Source: Maribellus sp. CM-23
Lineage (GTDB): Bacteria; Bacteroidota; Bacteroidia; Bacteroidales; Prolixibacteraceae
Length of the DNA: 64,000 nucleotides
Direction: 5' to 3'
NCBI RefSeq assembly: GCF_021354595.1
Contig: NZ_JADWYJ010000006.1
Location: 1 to 64,000 of the forward strand
In this document: positions 36,576-42,947 of the stretch, in pieces
How the letters are laid out: each line of letters begins with the position of its first letter
Position numbering within the stretch: position 1 is the stretch's first letter
Program-made: the position numbers and the translations under genes
Notes under the pieces: model-generated
Databases searched by the model: none
What the model was told of the DNA's origin: nothing
What the model saw: the letters and a program-made list of their open reading frames with translations, nothing else

Positions 36576-38159
36576 TTATGAATTTGTACTAACTATTTTA
36601 TCTAACATTTCCGGTTTGAACTCATTTTCAATGATGTTCAGCATGCGGATGGTGGCTTTAATCGCCGCAGCATTCTGGTCCGGATCCAGCCCCTTGGTTT
36701 TGAATTCGCGGTTGTTCTGCCAGGTAATGACGGTCTCCACAAGAGCGTCGGTATGTCCGCCGGGCGGAATGGTAACCACGTAATCTACCAGTTTGGGGAA
36801 CGATTTGCCCAGACGTTGGTAGATTCTTCGGAGCGCTTTTACAAAGGCGTCGTACTGACCGTCTCCATCGCTGTATTCCTCGTACTCTTTCCCGTCGATT
36901 TCCAGCGCCACATTGGCAACCGGCCGAAGCCCCATGGTGTAGGTGATGGAGTAATTCACTACCTTCACTTTTTGTTCCACCAGGTCGCTGTGAAGCACAT
37001 CGGAAACAATGTACGGAAGGTCTTCGTTGGTGATTGATTCCTTTTCGTCGGCCAGCTCGATGATCCGGTTGGTCACTTTTTTCAATGATTCAGCATCCAG
37101 CTCAATTCCCAGTTCATCCAGGTTCTTTTTTATGTTGGCCTTGCCCGATGTTTTTCCGAGTGCGTACTGGCGGATTCGGCCAAAACGTTCGGGCAAAAGA
37201 TCGTTGAAATACAGGTTGTTTTTGCTGTCGCCGTCGGCATGTATCCCACTGCATTGGGTGAACACAAATTCCCCTATTAACGGTTTATTCGTGGGGATGC
37301 GAATTCCGGAAAACGATTCCACCAACTTGGAAATCTTGTTCAGCTGGGTTTCGTTTACATTGGTTTTCATTTTTAAATGATCCTTTATGGTTGCAATTAC
37401 GCTTGATAAAGGTGCATTTCCGGCCCGTTCACCCAAACCGTTCACCGTGGTATGTACACAGCGGATTCCGGCCTTTAAGGCATGGAAAACATTGGCAATG
37501 GCCAGGTCGTAATCGTTGTGGGCATGAAAATCAAAGTCAACGTCAGGGTAGGCTTCAATCATTTCCAGACAAAAGTCGTAGGTTTCGTCCGGATCAAGAA
37601 TACCCAAAGTATCGGGTAGCATAATTCGTCCGACCTGTTCCTCTTGCAGGGCCGAAATCATAAAATGAACATAGTCTTTCGAGCTGCGCATTCCGTTCGA
37701 CCAGTCTTCCAGGTAGATATTCACCCTGATGCCCATCTCGTTGGCGTTGGCAATTACTTTCCGAACATCGTTTAGGTGTTCTTCGGGTGTTTTTCGAAGC
37801 TGCTCGGTCACATGTTTGTAAGAACCTTTGCAAAGCAGGTTGATTACTTTTCCGCCGGCATCGGCAATCCACTGAAGCGATACTTTGCCGTCGACAAAGC
37901 CCAGCACCTCAATTTTCTCGAGGTGGCCTTTCTGGGCAGCCCACTTCATTACGCGTTGAGTTCCTTTAAATTCGCCTTCCGACACACGTGCCGACGCAAT
38001 TTCAATGCGGTCCACTCTCACGTCTTCAAGCAGCACCCTGGCAACGCTCAGCTTTTCGTGTTCGCTGAACGACACCCCGGAGGTTTGCTCACCATCACGC
38101 AAAGTGGTATCCATAATAATGAGCTGCTTCCCTAACACTTCCACTGTCTTTCCTGTCAT
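36576..38159 (-). CDS. LeuA2, alpha-isopropylmalate/citramalate synthase family
   Basis: A 527-residue acyl-CoA aldol synthase of the DRE-TIM family. The N-terminal barrel has the metal and catalytic motif LIIMDTTLRDGEQTSGVSFS, then the FDFHAHNDYDLAIAN metal-binding histidines and the VNGLGERAGNAPLSSVIATI loop. The C-terminal part (about 370-510) is the LeuA dimer/regulatory domain. It differs strongly from the LeuA at 40852-42357 in the same operon, so the two must do different jobs. In Bacteroides a gene in this place is annotated as a second isopropylmalate synthase or a citramalate synthase. Citramalate synthase would supply 2-oxobutyrate for isoleucine, a reading supported by the Ile codons in the operon's leader peptide. 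The substrate is not decided by sequence alone. Confidence 0.85.
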   Translation of the reverse strand: MTGKTVEVLGKQLIIMDTTLRDGEQTSGVSFSEHEKLSVARVLLEDVRVDRIEIASARVSEGEFKGTQRVMKWAAQKGHLEKIEVLGFVDGKVSLQWIADAGGKVINLLCKGSYKHVTEQLRKTPEEHLNDVRKVIANANEMGIRVNIYLEDWSNGMRSSKDYVHFMISALQEEQVGRIMLPDTLGILDPDETYDFCLEMIEAYPDVDFDFHAHNDYDLAIANVFHALKAGIRCVHTTVNGLGERAGNAPLSSVIATIKDHLKMKTNVNETQLNKISKLVESFSGIRIPTNKPLIGEFVFTQCSGIHADGDSKNNLYFNDLLPERFGRIRQYALGKTSGKANIKKNLDELGIELDAESLKKVTNRIIELADEKESITNEDLPYIVSDVLHSDLVEQKVKVVNYSITYTMGLRPVANVALEIDGKEYEEYSDGDGQYDAFVKALRRIYQRLGKSFPKLVDYVVTIPPGGHTDALVETVITWQNNREFKTKGLDPDQNAAAIKATIRMLNIIENEFKPEMLDKIVSTNS

Positions 38160-38180
38160 TTTCCTGTCTGTTTCTTTTGC

Positions 38181-38270
38181 CTGTCATTTCGAGGATCCGC
38201 CGGTTGACGGAAACGGGAAATCTGTTTCGTAAAGATCTCTCACCTTCAGTCTCGAAGTTCGAAATGACAG
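38181..38270. repeat. REP-like palindrome inside the leu operon
   Basis: A 90-base element bounded by a 12-bp perfect inverted repeat, CTGTCATTTCGA (38181-38192) and TCGAAATGACAG (38259-38270). Further inner pairing is present, for example GGAAATCT against AGATCTCTC. Elements beginning GTCATTTCGA are a recurring dispersed repeat in many Bacteroidota genomes. This one fills most of the 114-base gap between leuD and leuA2 and would fold into a long hairpin in the mRNA. Confidence 0.75.
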
Positions 38271-38273
38271 CCT

Positions 38274-38861
38274 TTAATTTGTTTCAAATACAGCGATCTC
38301 GTCTTTCATTGCCACCAGGTAATCGATGTCGTCCAAACCGTTTTGTAAACAGTGTTTTTTATACGGATTGATCTCAAATTCGGTCGATTCTCCTGTCGCT
38401 GTAATTGTAAAAGTTTGTTTTTCGAGATCCACCTCAAAAGTTGTTGTCGCCTCTTTTTCGATGGCATCAAATATTTTTTGAAGGAATTCCGGAGTAACAA
38501 CAACCGGTAATAGTCCGTTGTTCAGGGCGTTGCCTTTAAAAATATCGGCAAAAAAGCTGGAAACCACCACGCGGAAACCATAGTCGTAAATTGCCCATGC
38601 TGCGTGCTCGCGGCTCGAACCACTTCCGAAGTTCTTGCCTCCAACCAGTATTTTTCCTGAATACTTTGTGTTGTTCAACGGAAAATCTACTTTGGGTGTT
38701 CCGTCTTTTTCGTAGCGCCAGTCGCGGAACAAGTTATCTCCAAATCCCTTGCGTTCCACAGCTTTCAGGAAACGTGCGGGAATAATCTGGTCAGTGTCCA
38801 CATTCTCGATTGGTAGCGGCACTGCCGGTGTATTGATTACTGAAAATTTATCGTAAGCCAT
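38274..38861 (-). CDS. leuD: 3-isopropylmalate dehydratase small subunit
   Basis: A 195-residue swivelling-domain subunit that pairs with LeuC to isomerise 2-isopropylmalate to 3-isopropylmalate. Typical blocks are the N-terminal VINTPAVPLPIENVDTDQII and FLKAVERKGFGDNLFRDWRY, then ILVGGKNFGSGSSREHAAWA with the GSGSSREHA substrate loop, and ADIFKGNALNNGLLPV. Length matches the family (about 190-205). It lies 33 bases after the four-helix-bundle gene and 114 bases before leuA2. In enzymes of this type LeuCD can also process citramalate, which would serve isoleucine synthesis. Confidence 0.97.
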   Translation of the reverse strand: MAYDKFSVINTPAVPLPIENVDTDQIIPARFLKAVERKGFGDNLFRDWRYEKDGTPKVDFPLNNTKYSGKILVGGKNFGSGSSREHAAWAIYDYGFRVVVSSFFADIFKGNALNNGLLPVVVTPEFLQKIFDAIEKEATTTFEVDLEKQTFTITATGESTEFEINPYKKHCLQNGLDDIDYLVAMKDEIAVFETN

Positions 38862-38866
38862 TTTTT

Positions 38867-38902
38867 AATATTTGAATGTCTGAATATTAGAATATTAGAA
38901 TT
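38867..38902. repeat. Degenerate GAATATTA tandem phrase
   Basis: Short imperfect direct repeats (TGAATGTCTGAATATTAGAA, then TATTAGAAT) fill the gap between leuD and the four-helix-bundle gene and run over the last codons of the latter. Phrases of this kind recur at several other gaps in the window. Confidence 0.5.
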
Positions 38903-39263
38903 TCTTTTGAAGCGTTTGACGTGATTTAATCAATATTGAGGTGATTTCATGTGCTTCCCTAAACAATGGAAAACATTCATTCTCGCCACAAAGATGTTCG
39001 TCTTTTGCAAACTCCAGCCAGAATTCACTTTCGTCAGCTTCTTCAATCGAAATACTCATTTTTGCAATTACGGAAGGAATCGTTTGTGCAACACAGGAAG
39101 CCCTGTAATTTGCCGCAACAGAGGTTGAAGATCTGATTAATTGATTCTGAACATGTTTGCCAAGCGGATTATTCGGAAAGCTGAGCGTAAGTTTCACACA
39201 GTCGTGCGCAAACTTTTTGGTTCGCGTTTTCATGTGTTCCTTAAATTCAGCTAGTTCGTTCAT
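38895..39263 (-). CDS. Four-helix-bundle protein (S23/IVP type)
   Basis: A 122-residue protein of the four-helix-bundle family related to the protein encoded in 23S rRNA intervening sequences (TIGR02436). Signature residues are KFAHDCVKLTLSFPNNPLGK and the strongly conserved QLIRSSTSVAANYRAS, followed by SISIEEADESEFWLEFA. The ATG at 39263 is chosen because it gives the usual family start (MNELAEFKEHMKTRT...). A frame extending to 39317 would run through a degenerate repeat. Function is unknown; members are thought to act as small adaptor or nucleic-acid-associated proteins. It interrupts the leuC-leuD pair, which usually adjoin, and is bordered on both sides by degenerate tandem phrases, so it looks like an inserted passenger gene. 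Confidence 0.85.
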   Translation of the reverse strand: MNELAEFKEHMKTRTKKFAHDCVKLTLSFPNNPLGKHVQNQLIRSSTSVAANYRASCVAQTIPSVIAKMSISIEEADESEFWLEFAKDEHLCGENECFPLFREAHEITSILIKSRQTLQKKF

Positions 39264-39283
39264 CTTAATTCGCTTTTCTATGC

Positions 39284-39330
39284 TAATGTTCTGGTATTCT
39301 AATTCTCTAATCCTCAAGATTCCAATCTTC
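39284..39330. repeat. Degenerate ATTAGAG/AATTAGAA tandem phrase
   Basis: On the minus strand, imperfect repeats ATTGGAATCTTGAGG, ATTAGAGAATTAGAA and CAGAACATTAG fill the gap between leuC and the four-helix-bundle gene. Their presence argues against translation of this segment and supports the shorter start of that gene. Confidence 0.5.
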
Positions 39331-39333
39331 CAT

Positions 39334-40734
39334 TTATAACATTTCTCTCGGGTCGGTTACAACTCCGGTAACTGCGGCGGCAGCGGCGGTAAGCGGACTG
39401 GCCAGCATGGTTCTGGAGCCCGGTCCCTGGCGACCTTCAAAGTTCCGGTTGGTGGTGGATACCGCGTATTTTCCTTCGGGAATTTTGTCTTCGTTCATGG
39501 CCAGACAGGCTGAACATCCGGGCTGACGCAGCTCAAAACCGGCAGCTTCCAGAATTTCAGTCAAACCTTCTTCCCTGATCTGGTTTTCCACGCGTTTTGA
39601 TCCCGGTACCAGCCATGCATCCACTCCCGGAGCTTTCTGCTTGCCTTTTACAAATTCGGCAAAAGCCCTGAAGTCTTCAATTCGGCCATTGGTACAGCTG
39701 CCCAAGAATACATAGTCAACCGTTTTGCCTTTCATCGAGTCACCTTCGTGGTAGCCCATGTACTGCAACGATTTGATGTAGGTTGTTTTATCCGTTCCTT
39801 CCATTCCTTCCGAAGTCGGGATGCTCTGAGTCACACCAACACCCATTCCCGGGTTGGTTCCGTAGGTAATCATCGGCTCAATATCGGCTGCATCGTAAAC
39901 GTATTCTGTGTCGAATACCGCTCCTTCGTCCGATTTCAGTTCTTTCCATTTTGCAACGGCACTTTCCCATTCTTCGCCTTTTGGGGCAAACTGACGACCT
40001 TTTACGTAGGCAAAAGTGGTTTCGTCAGGGGCGATCATTCCGCCGCGGGCACCACTTTCAATACTCAGGTTGCAAAGGGTCATACGACCTTCCATGCTCA
40101 GTCCGGTAATGGCCGAACCTGCGTATTCAATAAAGTGTCCTGTTCCGCCGCTGGTCGAAATTTTTGAAATGATGTAAAGCGCGATGTCTTTTGCAGTCAC
40201 GCCTTTTCCCAATTCGCCGTTTACGGTTATGCGCATTTTTTTCGGTTTGGGCTGCATGATACACTGACTGGCAAATACCATTTCCACCTCACTGGTTCCG
40301 ATACCAAAGGCGATGGCGCCAAAGGCTCCGTGGGTAGAGGTGTGGCTATCGCCGCAAACAATCGTCATGCCGGGTTGGGTAAGTCCCATTTCCGGGCCGA
40401 TGATGTGAACGATACCGTGTCCTTCCGACTGCAAATCGTGGTAAACGATGCCATGCTCGGCGCAGTTCTGTTTCAGTTTTTCCACCTGGTTGCGCGACAA
40501 CTCATCTTTAATGGAAAGATGCTGATCCTGGGTAGGAACGTTGTGGTCGGGCGTAGCCGTGGTTTTGTCCGGGCGAAACACTTTCAGTCCCCGGTTTTTC
40601 AAGCCTAAAAACGCAACCGGGCTGGTAACTTCGTGGATCAGATGGCGGTCGATGTACAATACATTGGGGCCACCTTCAACCTTTTTCACCACATGTGCGT
40701 CCCAAATCTTATCAAATAATGTTTTTGCTTCCAT
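39334..40734 (-). CDS. leuC: 3-isopropylmalate dehydratase large subunit
   Basis: A 466-residue aconitase-family subunit that carries the [4Fe-4S] cluster and, with LeuD, interconverts 2- and 3-isopropylmalate. The N-terminal TLFDKIWDAHVVKKVEGGPN, the TIVCGDSHTSTHGAFGAIAF block, FLGSCTNGRIEDFRAF with the first cluster cysteine, and PGCSACLAMNEDKIPEGKY with the CxxC pair are all intact. Length is standard (about 465-470). It follows leuA by 117 bases, a gap that holds degenerate tandem phrases. Cytoplasmic; oxygen-sensitive cluster by family knowledge. Confidence 0.97.
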   Translation of the reverse strand: MEAKTLFDKIWDAHVVKKVEGGPNVLYIDRHLIHEVTSPVAFLGLKNRGLKVFRPDKTTATPDHNVPTQDQHLSIKDELSRNQVEKLKQNCAEHGIVYHDLQSEGHGIVHIIGPEMGLTQPGMTIVCGDSHTSTHGAFGAIAFGIGTSEVEMVFASQCIMQPKPKKMRITVNGELGKGVTAKDIALYIISKISTSGGTGHFIEYAGSAITGLSMEGRMTLCNLSIESGARGGMIAPDETTFAYVKGRQFAPKGEEWESAVAKWKELKSDEGAVFDTEYVYDAADIEPMITYGTNPGMGVGVTQSIPTSEGMEGTDKTTYIKSLQYMGYHEGDSMKGKTVDYVFLGSCTNGRIEDFRAFAEFVKGKQKAPGVDAWLVPGSKRVENQIREEGLTEILEAAGFELRQPGCSACLAMNEDKIPEGKYAVSTTNRNFEGRQGPGSRTMLASPLTAAAAAVTGVVTDPREML

Positions 40735-40736
40735 AA

Positions 40737-40851
40737 TCTTGATACTGGATTCTTGATACTTGATACTGGATATCGGATGTTCGATTCTGATTCAGAACTA
40801 GTATCTCCGTATAATTTTTATTCTTTGAACTCTAAACTTTAAACTCTGAAC
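40737..40851. repeat. Degenerate CTTGATACT and AACTCTAAACT phrases between leuA and leuC
   Basis: The gap starts with TTGATACTGGATTCTTGATA and TTGATACTGGATAT (40737-40785), about three imperfect copies of a 9-12 base unit. It ends with GAACTCTAAACTTTAAACTC and TGAACT (40827-40851), two imperfect copies of another. No reading frame or terminator is seen. Confidence 0.55.
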
Positions 40852-42357
40852 TTATTCTCCTACCGGCAATTTATTAATGGCATCTAGGAAAGCTTCCACC
40901 GAAGCCGTGATAATATCGGTGTGTGCACCAAAGCCATGGTAAACCGAATCCTGGTATTCCACCTGCATGTGCACTTTACCAATGTCGTCGCTACCGCGGG
41001 TAATGGCCTGTACCAGGAACTCTTCGATCACTACCTGGCGGTGAATGATCTTTTTAACAGCTGAAATGGCTGCGTCTACCGGTCCGTTACCTGCTGATGT
41101 GGCATCGAACTTTTCACCGGCAATATCCAAAACTACTGATGCCATCGGTTTCAGACTTTTGCCGGAAATCACCTGCAGGTAATTCAGCTTGATGCGGTGT
41201 TCTTTGCGGGTAGCATCTCCAACCAGTAATGCGATATCATCGTCACGTATGTCTTTTTTCTTGTCGGCCAGTTTCAGGAACTCGTCGTACACTTCATCCA
41301 GTTTTTCTTTGGTTAACTGAAAGCCCAACAATTCCAGGCGGTGTTTCAATGCCGCGCGCCCGCTTCTTGCTGTCAGCAAAATGGCCGATTCGTTGATACC
41401 TACGTCGGTCGGGTCCATGATCTCGTAATTCTCCCGGTTTTTTAACACTCCGTCCTGGTGAATGCCCGATGAATGCGCAAAGGCGTTTCTACCCACCACT
41501 GCTTTGTTGGGTTGTACCGGCATGTTCATCAAGGTTGAAACCAAACGGCTGGTCTGATAGATCTGTTTGGTGTTTACACCGGTTTCTATCTGCAAGGCCT
41601 GGTAGTGGGTTTTCAGCGTCATTACCACTTCTTCCAACGACGTGTTACCGGCGCGTTCGCCAATCCCGTTAATGGTCACTTCGGCCTGGCGGGCACCGTT
41701 CATAATACCCGAAATGGTGTTGGCAGTGGCCATTCCCAAATCGTTGTGGCAGTGGGTTGAAATAACTGCTTTGTGGATGTTAGGTACGTTGTCGACCAGG
41801 TATTTGATTTTTGCACCAAAATCCTGGGGCAGGGTATAGCCGGTGGTATCCGGAATGTTTACCACGGTGGCACCCGCTTTAATAACCGCTTCAATAACAC
41901 GGGCCAGGTATTCGTTACCCGTGCGACCGGCATCTTCGGCATAAAACTCTACATCTTCAACGTACTTTTTTGCATATTTCACGGCTTCCACAGCGCGTTC
42001 AATAATCTCTTCGGGGTTGGAGTTGAGTTTGTGGTAAATATGAAAATCCGATGTTCCGATTCCGGTGTGGATACGACCTTTTTTCGCGTATTTTAGCGAT
42101 TCGGCGGCTACATCAATGTCTTTCTGAACTGCGCGGGTAAGGGCACAAATGGTGGGCCAGGTAACCGCTTTTGAAATCTCTACTACCGATTCGAAATCGC
42201 CCGGGCTGGAAATAGGGAATCCGGCTTCAATTACGTCTACACCTAATTCCTGCAATGCTTTGGCAACTTCAATCTTTTCTACCGTATTCAACTGACACCC
42301 CGGGACCTGTTCTCCGTCCCTCAATGTTGTGTCGAAAATGTACAGTCTGTCGCTCAT
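40852..42357 (-). CDS. leuA: 2-isopropylmalate synthase
   Basis: A 501-residue enzyme that condenses acetyl-CoA with 2-oxoisovalerate, the first committed step of leucine synthesis. The catalytic barrel opens with RLYIFDTTLRDGEQVPGCQL and contains AGFPISSPGDFESV, STHCHNDLGMATANTISGIM with the metal-binding histidines, and INGIGERAGNTSLEEVVMTL. The C-terminal LeuA dimer domain (about 385-500) carries the leucine feedback site in the family. This is the canonical LeuA of the operon; the paralog at 36576 is more distant. It is the first gene after the attenuator leader, starting 107 bases beyond the terminator hairpin, so its transcription is likely set by leader-peptide translation. Confidence 0.96.
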   Translation of the reverse strand: MSDRLYIFDTTLRDGEQVPGCQLNTVEKIEVAKALQELGVDVIEAGFPISSPGDFESVVEISKAVTWPTICALTRAVQKDIDVAAESLKYAKKGRIHTGIGTSDFHIYHKLNSNPEEIIERAVEAVKYAKKYVEDVEFYAEDAGRTGNEYLARVIEAVIKAGATVVNIPDTTGYTLPQDFGAKIKYLVDNVPNIHKAVISTHCHNDLGMATANTISGIMNGARQAEVTINGIGERAGNTSLEEVVMTLKTHYQALQIETGVNTKQIYQTSRLVSTLMNMPVQPNKAVVGRNAFAHSSGIHQDGVLKNRENYEIMDPTDVGINESAILLTARSGRAALKHRLELLGFQLTKEKLDEVYDEFLKLADKKKDIRDDDIALLVGDATRKEHRIKLNYLQVISGKSLKPMASVVLDIAGEKFDATSAGNGPVDAAISAVKKIIHRQVVIEEFLVQAITRGSDDIGKVHMQVEYQDSVYHGFGAHTDIITASVEAFLDAINKLPVGE

Positions 42358-42396
42358 TTTAATTTATTTATCAGTTATTATTTCCTTTTTTTTTGC

Positions 42397-42460
42397 TGAA
42401 GTCTCAAGCTACAAGTTTTTCAAGCTTTTGTCTTCTGACTTTCAACTTTCATCTTTCAAC
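42397..42460. repeat. Degenerate CTTTCAACTTTCATC phrase upstream of leuA
   Basis: Imperfect repeats of a 7-8 base unit (on the plus strand CTTTCAA, CTTTCAT, CTTTCAA and CAAGCT variants) sit between the attenuator terminator and the leuA start. They resemble the phrases in the other gaps of the operon. Confidence 0.5.
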
Positions 42461-42463
42461 ATG

Positions 42464-42496
42464 AAAAAAGCCACCCTCTTACTTGAGAATGGCTTT
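42464..42496 (-). terminator. Attenuator terminator of the leu operon
   Basis: On the minus strand AAAGCCATTCTC (42496-42485) pairs with GAGGGTGGCTTT (42478-42467) over 12 bp including two G-U pairs, around a 6-nt loop. It is followed by six T in a row (42469-42464, partly within the stem). This is a textbook Rho-independent terminator placed before the first structural gene, which makes it a regulatory (attenuating) terminator and not an operon end. Confidence 0.85.
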
Positions 42497-42531
42497 ACTT
42501 ATCCAATATCGTTTATCAACATACCATTCTC
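42485..42531 (-). promoter_or_regulatory. Antiterminator hairpin of the leu attenuator
   Basis: GAGAATGG (minus strand, 42531-42524) is exactly complementary to CCATTCTC (42492-42485), which is also the 5' arm of the terminator. The two structures exclude each other. The first arm overlaps the leader-peptide stop codon by two bases, so a ribosome finishing the leader would cover it and allow the terminator to form. A ribosome stalled on the Ile/Leu codons upstream would leave it free and prevent termination. Confidence 0.8.
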
Positions 42532-42595
42532 ATTTCTGCCTTGTTAGAAGAAGAATACCAAGAAGAATGCTAATAATGGAAATGTTGAATCTCAT
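42530..42595 (-). CDS. leuL: leu operon leader peptide
   Basis: A 21-codon open reading frame ATG to TGA directly before the attenuator hairpins. Ten of 21 residues are branched-chain: Ile at 5, 7, 8, 10 and 14 (all ATT) and Leu at 11, 12, 15, 16 and 17 (four CTT, one CTA). The order is MRFNISIISILL, then GILLL, then TRQK. The stop codon touches the antiterminator arm. Together with the terminator this gives every part of a ribosome-mediated attenuator that reads the supply of charged Ile- and Leu-tRNA. The peptide itself probably has no other role. The symbol follows enteric usage for leu leader peptides; there is no claim of sequence homology. Confidence 0.82.
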   Translation of the reverse strand: MRFNISIISILLGILLLTRQK

Positions 42596-42947
42596 GTCGT
42601 TTTCTTACGATTTCCTGCAAATATCAAAATATTTTTTTAAAATGAAAATAAAACCTGCTTTTTTGTGAGAAAAGTTAAGATTAATACTGCAAACTCTGTT
42701 TTTTATCTGAAGGATAGATGGATCTTTCGGGTACCAAAGAATGAGTTTTAAACTGAACGTGTTGGAAGATCTGGCTTTTTATCCGATTGATTGCCTGTTT
42801 GTTATCATAATTATTTTTGCATGCGATCAACATCTAACCAGTACTTTTAGGTAGCAAGATGAAAATGATCGCCGAATAATCAGATAACAGGATTTAACAA
42901 TCGGATGAAACGTAGCTCTGAACTTTTAAGTAACAATTGAGGCGTTT
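42596..42947. other. Intergenic region upstream of the leu leader
   Basis: No gene is supported in these 352 bases. The leu promoter must lie here on the minus strand. The closest -7 candidates are TATTTTG and TATTTGC about 15-30 bases before the leader ATG, both one base short of TAnnTTTG. On the plus strand TATTTTTG near 42823 matches the -7 box exactly, with TTG 18 bases upstream, but no gene follows on that strand. No terminator for the OstA-like gene was recognised. Confidence 0.4.

Noticed and set aside
42823..42830. Exact plus-strand TAnnTTTG box upstream of the OstA-like gene end
   Set aside because: No plus-strand gene follows; it would run antisense into the OstA-like gene. A chance match in AT-rich DNA is more likely, though an antisense RNA cannot be excluded.
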